A DNA stretch of 64,000 nt from Pseudomonadota bacterium (GCA_021325135.1 JAJPHT010000015.1:181320-245319), one strand, 5' to 3'. Counted from the stretch's first letter, positions 53,638 to 63,360 are shown. Notes: generated from the sequence alone by a model not told the origin. Translations and numbers: made by a program.

Positions 53638-55182
53638 TCAGTGGCGAAAGCTTCGTTGGCCAGTGAACACCATGGCGATCCCGTGCTCGTCCGCGGCCTG
53701 GATGACCTCCGCGTCGCGGATGGAGCCGCCGGGGTGCACGATGGCGGCGACGCCCGCCTCGGCGGCCTCGTCCACGCCGTCGCGGAAGGGGAAGAACGCG
53801 TCGCTGGCCATGACGGAGCCGCGCAGCGCCGTGCCGCCCTTGAGGACCGCGATGCGCGTGGCGTCGACGCGGGCGGTCTGGCCGCCGCCGATGGCGACGG
53901 TCCGCTCGTCCTTGACGAAGCACACGCTGTTGCTGCGGATGTGGCGCACGGCCTTGAACGCGAAGAGCATGTCGCGCATCTGCGCCTCGGTGGGCTGGAC
54001 GCGGGAGACGACCTTCCACTTGGCGACGTCGGGCTCCAGGATGTCGCGGTCCTGGACCACGAGGCCGCCCACGACGCTCTTGATCATGAGGCCGCCGTAG
54101 TGGCCGTGCGTCGCGAGGCCCGGCACCTCCAGCAGGCGCAGGTTCTTCTTGGCCTGGAGGACCGCGAGCGCCTCCGCGCCGAAGGAGGGCGCGATGATCA
54201 GCTCCAGGAAGAGCTTGCCCATCTCCTCGGCGGTGGCGCGGTCCACCTCGCGGTTCAGCGCGATGACGCCGCCGAAGGGCGAGTACGTGTCGCACGCGTA
54301 GGCCGCCTGGTACGCCCCGAGGGGCGAATCCGCGCTGGCGATGCCGCTGGGCGTCGCGTGCTTGATGATGACGCACGAGGGGCGCGCGAACTCCTTGACC
54401 GCCTCGATGGCGGTGTCCGCGTCCACGATGTTGTTGTACGAGAGCTCCTTGCCGTGGATCTGCCGCGCGTTCACGACGCTGGGCTCGCCGGTGGGCTTGC
54501 CCTTGTAGAACGCCGCGCGCTGGTGCGAGTTCTCGCCGTAGCGGAGGTCCTGCGCCTTCTCGTAGGAGAGGCTGAGGTAGCGGGGGAAGTCCTCGTCGAG
54601 CACCTTGCTGCGGAAGTACTGGTTGATGATGGCGTCGTAGCGCGCCGTGTGCGCGAACGCGTCGGCCGCGAGGCGCTCCCGCGTCGCGAGCGTCGCGTGC
54701 CCGTGGGCCTCGATCTCCGACGCGACGAGGTCGTACTGCCCGGGGCTCGTGACGACGGCCACGTCGTGGTAGTTCTTCGCCGCGCTGCGGATGAGCGTGG
54801 GCCCGCCGATGTCGATGTTCTCCAGCACCTCGGCCAGGGGCGCGCCCGCGGCCACGGTCTGCTCGAAGGGGTAGAGGTTGACGACGACGAGGTCGATGAG
54901 GGGGATGTCGTGCTTCGCGGCGGACTCCAGGTCCTTGGGGTTCTGCCGCCGCGCGAGCACGCCGCCCGTGATGCGCGGGTGCATGGTCTTCACGCGCCCG
55001 TCCATCATCTCCGGGAAGCCCGTGACCTCGCTCACGTCCTTGACCGCGAGGCCCGAGTCGCGCAGCAGCTTCGCCGTGCCGCCCGTGGAGAGGATCTGGC
55101 CGCCCGCCTTGGCGATGCGGCGCGCGAAGTCCGGAAGGCCGGACTTGTCGGACACCGAGAAGAGCGCGTGGAACGTCCGCAA
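53638..55182 (-). CDS. purH: Bifunctional AICAR transformylase/IMP cyclohydrolase
   Basis: LFSVSDKSGLPDFARRI...VTGFPEMMDGRVKTMHPRI...LRYGENSHQRAAFY...SVCFVKDERTVAIGGGQTARVDA. Confidence 0.96.
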   Translation of the reverse strand: MRTFHALFSVSDKSGLPDFARRIAKAGGQILSTGGTAKLLRDSGLAVKDVSEVTGFPEMMDGRVKTMHPRITGGVLARRQNPKDLESAAKHDIPLIDLVVVNLYPFEQTVAAGAPLAEVLENIDIGGPTLIRSAAKNYHDVAVVTSPGQYDLVASEIEAHGHATLATRERLAADAFAHTARYDAIINQYFRSKVLDEDFPRYLSLSYEKAQDLRYGENSHQRAAFYKGKPTGEPSVVNARQIHGKELSYNNIVDADTAIEAVKEFARPSCVIIKHATPSGIASADSPLGAYQAAYACDTYSPFGGVIALNREVDRATAEEMGKLFLELIIAPSFGAEALAVLQAKKNLRLLEVPGLATHGHYGGLMIKSVVGGLVVQDRDILEPDVAKWKVVSRVQPTEAQMRDMLFAFKAVRHIRSNSVCFVKDERTVAIGGGQTARVDATRIAVLKGGTALRGSVMASDAFFPFRDGVDEAAEAGVAAIVHPGGSIRDAEVIQAADEHGIAMVFTGQRSFRH

Positions 55183-55245
55183 CGTCGCTTACCCAGCGGA
55201 GATTGCGGACCCCTACAAAAGCCTAGGGGTGGCGTCGCGCCCGGC

Positions 55246-55704
55246 TCAGCGCCTGGCGGCCTCGCGCGCCAGCGTGCCCGCGATCTTCTGGATGCGCCGC
55301 TTCAGCGAGGGGTCGACGGGGAACTGCCGGTGGTGCGGGCAGTCGTCGTCGCGCACGAGGCGCTGGTCCTCCGTGAGCACGAAGGGGTAGATGCGGCACC
55401 CGATGGGGCGGTCCGCGTAGACGCTGCACTGGTTGTCCTTGAGGAAGAAGCACGGGCGGCCGGGCTTGCCCGCGGCCACGTCCTTCGGCGAGCGGCCCGC
55501 GTCGGTCATGCCCTCGGGGCGCGGCACGGTGAGGAGGTAGAGCGCGCGGTCCTCCCTCTTCACGAAGGAGAAGTCCGCCCGCTTGTGGCCCAGGGCCTCC
55601 AGCCGCTGCGCGTCCTCCTCGGTCAAGGGCATCTCGGTGTCGTAGCAGCACGACGCGCACCCGTTGGCGACGCACGGATTCCCCTGGAGCATGGGCAGGC
55701 TCAT
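55246..55704 (-). CDS. YkgJ family Cys-cluster protein
   Basis: CASCCYDTEMPLTEEDAQRL...GRPCFFLKDNQCSVYADRPIGCRIYPF. Confidence 0.9.
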   Translation of the reverse strand: MSLPMLQGNPCVANGCASCCYDTEMPLTEEDAQRLEALGHKRADFSFVKREDRALYLLTVPRPEGMTDAGRSPKDVAAGKPGRPCFFLKDNQCSVYADRPIGCRIYPFVLTEDQRLVRDDDCPHHRQFPVDPSLKRRIQKIAGTLAREAARR

Positions 55705-56192
55705 CGCGCGTCCCTCGCCAGCGTGATCCCGCTCTGCCCCTGGTAGTGGCCGCTGCGCTCGTGGTAGAGCGCGACGGGGGGCGTCTCCAGCCGCTCCAGG
55801 ACGAGCTGGCAGAAGCGGTCGCCCACGGGCACCTCCAGGGGCGCGCGGCCCGCGTTGAGGCCGCCCACCGTGAGCGTGCCCTCGAAGCCCGCCTCCACCT
55901 TGCCGAAGGAGCCGAACACGCCGCGGCGCGCGTAGGAGGAGCGCAGCCACAGCGAGCCGCACACGTCGGGCGGCATCCGCACGCGCTCCACCGTGGAGAC
56001 GAGGAAGCGCGCGCCGCCGGGCACGACGACCTTCCCCTCGCGCACGACCTCGCCCCCCTCGTCCGGGAGCATGACCTCGGCCACGCGCAGGTCGTAGCCG
56101 TTGGGGGTCAGGCCGCGGGGCTCGAAGGGCGCGATCCCCAGGCTGCCCGTCGCCATGCGCTGCGCGATGTCCCGGTCCGAGAGGACGCCCAT
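55701..56192 (-). CDS. dcd: dCTP deaminase/dUTPase family protein
   Basis: NGYDLRVAEVMLP, CGSLWLRSSYARRGVFGSFGKVEAGFEGTLTVGG. Confidence 0.92.
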   Translation of the reverse strand: MGVLSDRDIAQRMATGSLGIAPFEPRGLTPNGYDLRVAEVMLPDEGGEVVREGKVVVPGGARFLVSTVERVRMPPDVCGSLWLRSSYARRGVFGSFGKVEAGFEGTLTVGGLNAGRAPLEVPVGDRFCQLVLERLETPPVALYHERSGHYQGQSGITLARDAR

Positions 56193-56212
56193 GCGGCGCC
56201 CCACCGCCGCGC

Positions 56213-56226
56213 CGCGAGATAAACGC
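56213..56226 (-). promoter_or_regulatory. Putative TATA promoter for dcd (near-leaderless spacing)
   Basis: Minus strand CAGCGTTTATCTCG about 25 nt before the start at 56192. Confidence 0.5.
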
Positions 56227-56284
56227 TGCCCGCCCCGCGCGGGGGAAGCATTCATCCGGGATCGGCGGATTGGACCGAACCACG

Positions 56285-56359
56285 GGGCCTGTAGCCTAGC
56301 CCGGATAAGGCGGCAGCCTTCGGAGCTGTTTGTCTTGGGTTCGAATCCCAACAGGCCCG
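56285..56359 (+). tRNA. tRNA-Arg (anticodon TCG)
   Basis: GGGCCTG/CAGGCCC acceptor, D arm GCCTAGCCCGGATAAGGC, anticodon loop CTTCGGA, TTGGG-TTCGAAT-CCCAA T arm. Confidence 0.95.
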
Positions 56360-56525
56360 CTCACTTCGTTCGCGGCCCCGTTGCCAGCGCTGCGCGCGGG
56401 TCGCTGGACTGCGGTCCGGCGGCCACCCTCGGCGCCGATGCGCCCGCGGGTCCCAAAAAAGCCCGCTCAATTCGCGCGCGGCCGCGCCTCCGTCGGCGGT
56501 CCTCCCTGAAGCGCCCCCAGTCCCA

Positions 56526-56596
56526 GACGCTCCCGCCCGGTGCCCGCGCCGTGCACAGAGGCACTGACACGGCGCGGGCAAGCGGACGGGAGCGTC
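56526..56596. repeat. Long imperfect inverted repeat downstream of tRNA-Arg(TCG)
   Basis: GACGCTCCCGCCCGGTGCCCGCGCCGTG (56526) against CACGGCGCGGGCAAGCGGACGGGAGCGTC (56568-56596). Confidence 0.85.
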
Positions 56597-56667
56597 AGGC
56601 TCCGCGGCCCTTGGAACCGGGGAAGGCTGTTACCCAAGTGGTAGGGGGCAGGAGGGGGCGTCATCCT

Positions 56668-56687
56668 TTGCAGGATCGATCCTGCAA
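56668..56687. repeat. Perfect 20-bp palindrome upstream of the wHTH-FHA gene
   Basis: TTGCAGGATCGATCCTGCAA. Confidence 0.9.
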
Positions 56688-56739
56688 GGGCGTCGCCCCG
56701 GGCAAGCACCCTGAAGCGGCGCGCCGCGCATGCCGACGC

Positions 56740-57429
56740 ATGCCCCTGGGGGACGTGGACGTGGAGCGGCTCAGCGCGCACCTGCGGGCCCTGGCCCATC
56801 CGGCGCGGCTGGAGCTCCTGCGCCTCCTGAGGCGCCCCGCCGCGCCGGCGGAGATGGAGGTGCGCCCGCGGCGGCGCGACGCGGACCTGCACCCGGAGCG
56901 CGCCATGAGCCGGCAGTCCATCATGGACCACCTGGCGACGCTGGAGGAGGTCGGCGTGGTCAACCGCATCGAGGCGGACGGCGCCACGCGCTACGTGACC
57001 AGCGCGCAGCGGCTCTTCGCCCTGGTGGAGGAGCTTCGCAGCCTCACGGCGCTGGAGCCCTCGATGCGCGTCGACGTGGAGGCGACGCTCGCCAACGGGG
57101 CCGCGGACGCGCCCGCCTGGACGCCGGGCCCGCGCCTCGTGCTCCTGGGCGGGCCGTGGGAGGGGCGCGCGTTCGCGCTGGCGGGGGCGGGCCCCTGGAC
57201 GCTGGGGCGCTCGCGGGAGCGGGACGTGGCGCTCACCTACGACCCCTTCGCCAGCGCGGAGCAGGCGCGCATCGAGCGGCAGGGGGCGACGCTCACCGTG
57301 AGGCCCGAGGAGGGCGCGCGCAACCCGACGCGCCTCAACTTCGCGACGCTGGCGACGGGGGCTCCGCGGCCGCTGCGCCCGGGGGACGTCATCGGGATCG
57401 GGCGGTCGCACCTGGTGTTCCAGCCCTGA
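56740..57429 (+). CDS. Winged-HTH (ArsR-like) fused to FHA domain
   Basis: LSAHLRALAHPARLELLRLLRR...SRQSIMDHLATLEEVGVVNRIEADGATRYVT; FHA: WTLGRSRERDVALTYDPFASAEQARIERQGATLTVRPE. Confidence 0.87.
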   Translation: MPLGDVDVERLSAHLRALAHPARLELLRLLRRPAAPAEMEVRPRRRDADLHPERAMSRQSIMDHLATLEEVGVVNRIEADGATRYVTSAQRLFALVEELRSLTALEPSMRVDVEATLANGAADAPAWTPGPRLVLLGGPWEGRAFALAGAGPWTLGRSRERDVALTYDPFASAEQARIERQGATLTVRPEEGARNPTRLNFATLATGAPRPLRPGDVIGIGRSHLVFQP

Positions 57430-59512
57430 GGGCGGCGCGGAACGCGGCCGGGTCCGCGGGGCGCTCCTCGGGCCGCTTGGAGAGCGCGGCGCGCAGCGGC
57501 GCCTCCAGCCACGACGGGATCGCCGGGTGCGGCAGGCGCGGCGCGTCCAGGAGGATGCGCTCGCGGGCCGAGAAGGCGTCCGCGCCCGCGAGGTCGATGG
57601 GGTGCTCGCCGGTGAGCAGCCGGTAGAGGACCGCGCCGGCGGCGTAGACGTCGGAGGCGGCCGCGGGGCGCGCGCCGCGCACGACCTCGGGCGCCATCGT
57701 TGAGAGCGTCCCCTCCACGGCCGCGCCGGTGAGCGTCGTCCCCGGGTCGGCGGCGCGCGCGGAGCCGAAGTCCGCAAGGAGGCCGCGCCCGTCCGCGTCC
57801 AGGAGGAGGTTCTCGCACTTCACGTCACCGTGCACGAGGCCCGCCGCGTGCAGCGCCGCGAGCCCTTCGAGGAGGTCGTCCAGGAGGGGCAGCGCGCGCT
57901 CGGGGGGCAGCGGGCCCTCCCGCGCGAGGAGGTCCTTCGCGCTGCCGCCGGGGGCGCGCTCCATGACGAGGAAGGCGTCCCCCTCGCGGCGGTCGACGTC
58001 CAGGAGCCGCACGATGCGGGGGCTCTGGACGGCCTGGAGCGCGCGCGCCTCGGCGACGAGCCGGGAGCCCTCCCGCGGGGTGTGATATCGTTTCACGACG
58101 ACCTCGCGCCCCGTCTCGGCGTCGGAGGCGAGGTAGACGGTGGCGGTGGCGCCGCGGCCGATCTCGGCGCCCAGCACGTAGCGGCCGATGCGCTCGCGCG
58201 ACTCCAGGCCGCGCAGGAGCATGGCGTGCTCGCGCTCGGTGACGCCCAGGTCGCGGCGCAGGTCGGCAAGGAGGCCGTCGCTTCCGGGGATCTCGCGCCC
58301 GTTGCCGCCCCGCGTCGCGGCGAGGGCGGCGGCGTAGCGGCGGGCGCGCTCGGCGACGGCGCGCGGGTCGTCGGCCGCGAGGAGCGCGCGCTCGGCCAGG
58401 GCGTCGACGGGGCGCCAGAGGGCGAGCCCCGCGGCGAGGGCCACCAGCGCGCCCGCGCCCAGGGCGAGCCCCCCTTCGCCCAGGGCGCCCATGACGAGGA
58501 GCCCGAAGAGGGCGCCCGCGGCCGCGGCGAAGAGGGCGCGCAGCGCGGCCCGCGCCCGGCGGCGCTCGCGCCCGCCCGCTCCGGCGAGGCCGTAGCGCGC
58601 GACGGCGAGGACGACGACGAGGGCGAAGAGGAGGCGCAGGAGGAGGTCCGTGCCGTCGTACCGGGAGAAGGAGGAGCCCAGGTCGGGGCGCGCCTTGAGG
58701 AGGCCGTCCAGGGCGCCCAGGCTCGCGAGGACCGCGGCGCCCGTGGCGACGATGCGCCCCGCGCTGGCGCCCAGGGGCCTCACGAGGCGCGGGGCGTACG
58801 CGACGACGGCGAGGCCGCCCGCGATGGTGGCCGCCGCGCGCAGGACGAAGGGCGCGTAGGCGGCCTCCGCGGGCGCGAACGCGGTGAAGGAGACGAAGAA
58901 CGCGCCGCTCTGGACGAGGTAGGGCGAGAAGGCGAGCCCCAGGGCGCCCGCGATGCGGCGCTCCGGCTCGGGGCGCAACTCGTCCGCCGCGACGCGCGCC
59001 GCGGCCACGACGAACGCGACGAGGGCCGCCGTGGAGGGGACGGTGGCGACGTAGGTGAGGGGCCCGCTGACCATGGCCCACTCGGAGGAGACGCGCGCGA
59101 CGCCGGCCACGAAGAGCGCGGGCTGCCACGCGAACGCGGCGCCCAGGAGGACGGCCGCCGCCGCGGTGGCCGCGAGGAGCGCGCGCCTGGCGGGGAGCGC
59201 GTCGGGCCAGAGGAGGGCGGCCACGTAGAGCGTGAGGAAGGGGATCGCCAGCGACCAGGCGGTGGAGAGCCGGGCGAGGACCAGCGCGGTCGCGGCGGAG
59301 GGGGCGCCCGGCAGCAGCGTGACGGACGCCATGTAGCCGGCGCGCAGGAGCATGAGCGCGGCGAGGACCTTGTGCGACGCGGCCTCGGGGCGGACGACGA
59401 GGACGAGGACGCCCGCCGCGCCCACCGCGGCGGCCAGGGCAAGCCCCAGGGTGCCAAGCGCCAGCGCGGTCACCCGCCCGGCGGCGGAGGCGGGGGCGAA
59501 AGGGGGCAGCAC
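57389..59512 (-). CDS. Multi-TM Hanks-type Ser/Thr protein kinase
   Basis: Many N-terminal TM segments; IGRGATATVYLASDAETGREVVVKRY, LVHGDVKCENLLLDADGRGLLADFGSA, MAPEVVRGARPAAASDVYAAGAVLYRLLTGEHP. Confidence 0.92.
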   Translation of the reverse strand: MLPPFAPASAAGRVTALALGTLGLALAAAVGAAGVLVLVVRPEAASHKVLAALMLLRAGYMASVTLLPGAPSAATALVLARLSTAWSLAIPFLTLYVAALLWPDALPARRALLAATAAAAVLLGAAFAWQPALFVAGVARVSSEWAMVSGPLTYVATVPSTAALVAFVVAAARVAADELRPEPERRIAGALGLAFSPYLVQSGAFFVSFTAFAPAEAAYAPFVLRAAATIAGGLAVVAYAPRLVRPLGASAGRIVATGAAVLASLGALDGLLKARPDLGSSFSRYDGTDLLLRLLFALVVVLAVARYGLAGAGGRERRRARAALRALFAAAAGALFGLLVMGALGEGGLALGAGALVALAAGLALWRPVDALAERALLAADDPRAVAERARRYAAALAATRGGNGREIPGSDGLLADLRRDLGVTEREHAMLLRGLESRERIGRYVLGAEIGRGATATVYLASDAETGREVVVKRYHTPREGSRLVAEARALQAVQSPRIVRLLDVDRREGDAFLVMERAPGGSAKDLLAREGPLPPERALPLLDDLLEGLAALHAAGLVHGDVKCENLLLDADGRGLLADFGSARAADPGTTLTGAAVEGTLSTMAPEVVRGARPAAASDVYAAGAVLYRLLTGEHPIDLAGADAFSARERILLDAPRLPHPAIPSWLEAPLRAALSKRPEERPADPAAFRAALRAGTPGATARSR

Positions 59513-60060
59513 TCGGGCGGCGGGCAGCCCACGCAGTCGAGCTGGACCTTAGTGCCCGTCGTCCCGGTGAAGGGGGGATCGTCCAGGTGCAGGCCGATGG
59601 GGGCGTGCGGCTCGACGTAGTAGCGGCCCGTGGCGACGTCGTAGGACGCGTAGAGGGGGCACGCCGCGAGGAGGCACGACGTGGGCGTCGCGATGCAGGG
59701 GGGCACGATCCCCACGAGGGACGTGTCGGGCTGGGGGACCTCGCCCAGGATCGTGTCGAGGCCGGGGAGGACGAGGCGCTCGACGGCGTCGGCCGGGTCC
59801 GCGGGGCGGTCCGCCAGCGAGCAGTCGTCCGACGCGGCGCTCCCGGAGTGGGGCACCTCGGGCGTGGCGAGGGTGATCGACACGATGTAAGGGTCGTCCG
59901 GGCCCTCCAGGCCGTCGGGGCCCACGGCGACGGGCCCGGCGCCGATGGACGGCGACAGGCCGTCCGTGGTCCAGGCGAGGTATTCGGTCCGGGGCGGGCT
60001 CCAGGCGGCGGCCGGGCCGGCGACGGACACGAGCAGGACGATCAGCAGGGCGACGCGCAT
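59470..60060 (-). CDS. Secreted protein, unknown function, Cys/Pro-rich C-terminus
   Basis: Signal peptide MRVALLIVLLVSVAGPAAA; C-terminus DCVGCPPPECCPLSPPPPPPGG. Confidence 0.65.
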   Translation of the reverse strand: MRVALLIVLLVSVAGPAAAWSPPRTEYLAWTTDGLSPSIGAGPVAVGPDGLEGPDDPYIVSITLATPEVPHSGSAASDDCSLADRPADPADAVERLVLPGLDTILGEVPQPDTSLVGIVPPCIATPTSCLLAACPLYASYDVATGRYYVEPHAPIGLHLDDPPFTGTTGTKVQLDCVGCPPPECCPLSPPPPPPGG

Positions 60061-60345
60061 CGAGGAGCCTCCCGCCGATGCACGCTCGTTAGCGGGCAAA
60101 GAATGTTCCCGTGGGGGTCGGGCAAATCCGCGCTTTGGCGAGGAAGAGTAACCGATGCAGCCGTTCGGATGCGCGCTCTGCGCAAGGGGCAACCACCCGC
60201 GAGGGGTAGCAGCGGGCCGGATGCGGCGCCGCCTCCTTGATGGGTTCTGCGACGATCCATCAGGCGAGGGCCGCGAGGGTGGCCCGTCGGCAGGGCGGTG
60301 CGGTTACGCCCTCCGGCTCCATCCTCGCCGCACCCTCATTTTCTC

Positions 60346-60849
60346 TCACGGATCGACGCCCAGGTCCACGTCCGTCCCTTCCGAGACGGGGACGCGCACG
60401 CTGCTGGTCGCCTCCTCGATCGCGCCCTTCCAGGCCTCGGCCGGCGCGCCCGCCTGGTGCGCCTCGCGCATCGCGCGCAACGCGGCGCCCAGGATGCGGT
60501 CCCCCTGCGCCTGGCTCTCCGCGGCGTCGACGCAGGGCACGCCGTCGAACACGACGCAGCCCAGCCGCTCGCGCAGCGTCTCGTCCAGAAGGTAGAACCC
60601 GTGGCGCCGCGCGCCGGGCTCCCAGGTGACGGAGACGCACGCGGAGCCGCAGGCGGCCTCGATCCACACGCGGACCTCCAGGTCGGCGCCCGCGGTCGCA
60701 CGCTGGAGGTCGAGGAACGCGGCGCTGCGCAGGAGGACGTCGGCCTTCTCGGCGACGGCGCGGGCGTAGTCGTCCTCGGCCGGCGCGCCCACCGCCGCGA
60801 TCCAGTCGACGCGGAAGGGGCTCGCGAAGCGCTCGTCGAAGGCCTTCAT
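60346..60849 (-). CDS. Hypothetical protein
   Basis: Clean ORF with plausible composition; no recognised family. Confidence 0.55.
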   Translation of the reverse strand: MKAFDERFASPFRVDWIAAVGAPAEDDYARAVAEKADVLLRSAAFLDLQRATAGADLEVRVWIEAACGSACVSVTWEPGARRHGFYLLDETLRERLGCVVFDGVPCVDAAESQAQGDRILGAALRAMREAHQAGAPAEAWKGAIEEATSSVRVPVSEGTDVDLGVDP

Positions 60850-60941
60850 GCCCAAGCCTTGGCGGCGCTGGAGAACATGCGTTGGGCGAAGGACGCAGCG
60901 CCCTTCGCGCGAGCTTTATCCCCCAGGAGCGGCGGGCGGCC

Positions 60942-62099
60942 TCACGGGCTGCCGGTGAAGTCCGCCAGCACCGGATGCGCCGAGTCGTAGGCGACGACCT
61001 GCAGCTTGTACTGCACCTGCGCGTCGGAGCAGGCCGTGCACTGCCCCATGCCGGTGGGGTCGCTGGTGGACACCTGGAGGTCGAAGCGCCACTGGCTCGT
61101 CTTCGCGTAGGGGCTGTCGGTCTGCTGCATGTTCACGGGCCACGAGAACTGGAAGACGCCCTTGCCCATGTCCGCGTGGGTGACGTTCGCGCGGCGGAAG
61201 TTGCTGGAGTCCGCCGACTTGTAGAGGAAGGAGATGTTGCGCACCTGGCCGATCTGCGCCGTGGCGTCGGTGATGGTGACGTTGGCCGTCATCCAGACCG
61301 TCTCCATGGGGACGACCTTCTGCGACGCGACGCCCTCGGGGGGCTGGTCGCCGTTGTTCTGGATGCGGTCCACGATGGCCGTCTCCGCGCTCTGGTGCGA
61401 GCTGGTCGCGGGCCCGTCGAAGAGGCCCAGCGTGTGGCCCGCGCCGAAGAGCATGCCGTGGCCCGGCCAGAGCGAGAGGTCGCGCATGCGCACGATGTCG
61501 GCGCGCAGGTGGACGTTCCCCTCGATGACGCCGCCCTGCGCGGGCAGCAGCTGGAAGGCCCAGCGGCTCGTCTTCTCGTGGGGCATGTCGCACATCTCGG
61601 GCGTGACGTCGATCTTGAGGGGCGCGCCGCTCGTGATGGGCTGCGGCTTCGACCAGTCCGTGTCCGCCGCGCTGCGGTAGCGCAGCGTGACGCTGGTCAC
61701 GGTGGGGTCGCTCCACGTCGCGGTGATCTCCATGCGGCCCGTGCCCTCGAAGACCGTGGCGCCGTCGGTGGGGCGCGCCATCGCGCCGCCCACGCCGGGC
61801 GTCTGGTAGCGAAGCACGTCCGCGAAGGTGTATTGCAGCGCGTCCTGGGGCTGCACGTCGAGGTCCTGGTCCAGGATCGTGACGCGCTCCTTGCCCTCCC
61901 AGTAGTCGTGCATGTGCGCCATCTGGCCCATGTCGCCCGTGGCGTTGGTGGAGTTGCCCGTGTCGACGATCACGGGGGGAGCCTTGGCCGCCGTCGTGTT
62001 GACGGCAGGCGCGGGCTTGTCTCCGCCCGAGCCGCCCAGGCAGCCCGCGAAGCCGCCGGTGACGAAGAGGGCCGCGACGAGGACAAGGAGCAGGCGCAT
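60942..62099 (-). CDS. Met/His-containing predicted lipoprotein, unknown function
   Basis: Lipobox FAGCLGG; GDMGQMAHMHDYWEG; upstream TATA CTTTAAATAC on the minus strand. Confidence 0.75.
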   Translation of the reverse strand: MRLLLVLVAALFVTGGFAGCLGGSGGDKPAPAVNTTAAKAPPVIVDTGNSTNATGDMGQMAHMHDYWEGKERVTILDQDLDVQPQDALQYTFADVLRYQTPGVGGAMARPTDGATVFEGTGRMEITATWSDPTVTSVTLRYRSAADTDWSKPQPITSGAPLKIDVTPEMCDMPHEKTSRWAFQLLPAQGGVIEGNVHLRADIVRMRDLSLWPGHGMLFGAGHTLGLFDGPATSSHQSAETAIVDRIQNNGDQPPEGVASQKVVPMETVWMTANVTITDATAQIGQVRNISFLYKSADSSNFRRANVTHADMGKGVFQFSWPVNMQQTDSPYAKTSQWRFDLQVSTSDPTGMGQCTACSDAQVQYKLQVVAYDSAHPVLADFTGSP

Positions 62100-62124
62100 G
62101 CTGATCAGCCCGGAAGCCCGCGAA

Positions 62125-62140
62125 GGGGGTATTTAAAGAG
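62125..62140 (-). promoter_or_regulatory. Putative TATA promoter
   Basis: Minus strand ACTCTTTAAATACCCC upstream of 62099. Confidence 0.6.
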
Positions 62141-62173
62141 TTTGGAGCCCTCGTTGTCCTCGCCCTGGAAGGC

Positions 62174-63229
62174 TCACGTCGGGCGCCGGCCGCGCTGCCG
62201 CTCCCTGCCCGGGTCGCGCGGGGTCTGCTCGGCCCCCTCGGCGCCGGGGGCGCGGTGGTCCTCCATCACCGCCTCCTGGAGGCTGCGCGCGTTCCGGCTG
62301 GGCCGCACGTGCGCGCCGAACGAGTTGGCGTACACCTGCGTGAGCTCCGCGCCCACGAAGACGATGAGGCTCGTGTAGTAGAGCCAGACGAGGATGGCCA
62401 GCACGGCCCCCGCGGCCCCGTACTGCGTGGCGATGGGGCCCCGGCCGATGTAGAGGCTGATCGCATACTCCCCCGCGACGAAGAGGACCGCCGTGACCAG
62501 GGCGCCCTTGAAGGTGTCCTTCGCGCTCACCTTGGCGTCGGGGATGAACTTGAACATCAGCGTGAAGAGGAGCGTCACGACCGCGAGCGTGAGGACCAGG
62601 TCCAGCGCGGCGCCCAGCGCGGCCCCGAGCCCCAGGGCGCCCCCGACGCGCGAGGAGACGGCGGCGAGGAGCGCGCTCAGCGCCAGGGAGAGGAGCAGGA
62701 GGAACACGCCGCCCAGCAGCGCGCCGAAGCTGAGCAGGTTGTCGCGGATGGCGCCCCAGACCTTGTTCCGGAAGCCCTTGCGCGGCTTGGCGTCCACCTC
62801 CCAGATGGCGTTCATGGTCTCCTTGAGCTGCGCGAAGACGCCCACGGCGCCCGCCAGGAGCGCGATGGCGCCCACGACCGTCCCCGCGACGCCCACGCGG
62901 GGCCGCGAGCTGCCCGCCATGATGTCGGCCAGCGCCTGCGCGCCCTGCGGGCCCAGGACGAGGCCAAGCTGCCCCATGATGGCGCCCCGCGCGGCGGTGG
63001 CGCCGAAGAGGAGGCCCGCGACGAAGACGCAGATGGCCAGCAGGGGCCCGATGGCGAAGAGGCTGTAGTACGCCAGCGCGGCGGCCTGCTTGGGCGCCTT
63101 GTCCCGCCCCAGCGCGACGAGGGTGTTCTTCACGAGCGTCCACACCGTCCGCGGGCGCCAGTCGAAGGCGCGCCTGCCCGCCTCGTCGCTCGCCTGGGGG
63201 TCGTGGGCCTCTGCGTCGTCGGTCCTCAT
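62174..63229 (-). CDS. YihY/BrkB family membrane protein
   Basis: ALAYYSLFAIGPLLAICVFVAG...YGAAGAVLAILVWLYYTSLIVFVGAELTQVYA; internal ATG start. Confidence 0.9.
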   Translation of the reverse strand: MRTDDAEAHDPQASDEAGRRAFDWRPRTVWTLVKNTLVALGRDKAPKQAAALAYYSLFAIGPLLAICVFVAGLLFGATAARGAIMGQLGLVLGPQGAQALADIMAGSSRPRVGVAGTVVGAIALLAGAVGVFAQLKETMNAIWEVDAKPRKGFRNKVWGAIRDNLLSFGALLGGVFLLLLSLALSALLAAVSSRVGGALGLGAALGAALDLVLTLAVVTLLFTLMFKFIPDAKVSAKDTFKGALVTAVLFVAGEYAISLYIGRGPIATQYGAAGAVLAILVWLYYTSLIVFVGAELTQVYANSFGAHVRPSRNARSLQEAVMEDHRAPGAEGAEQTPRDPGRERQRGRRPT

Positions 63230-63360
63230 TGCGGCGCCTCGCTTCTCACCCTCGCCGCTTCGCGCCGCGCTTCGGAGAGGCCTTGTGGCCGCTTCGTTCA
63301 TGGAGGCCGAGACAAGCCCTTATGCCGGGGTCCGGGCTCCGAGGATGAGCCCATCGACCT

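Noticed and set aside
60120-60345. Possible structured ncRNA in the intergenic region (several G/C hairpins)
   Set aside because: Could not match RNase P, SRP or a known riboswitch by eye; hairpins are common by chance at this GC.
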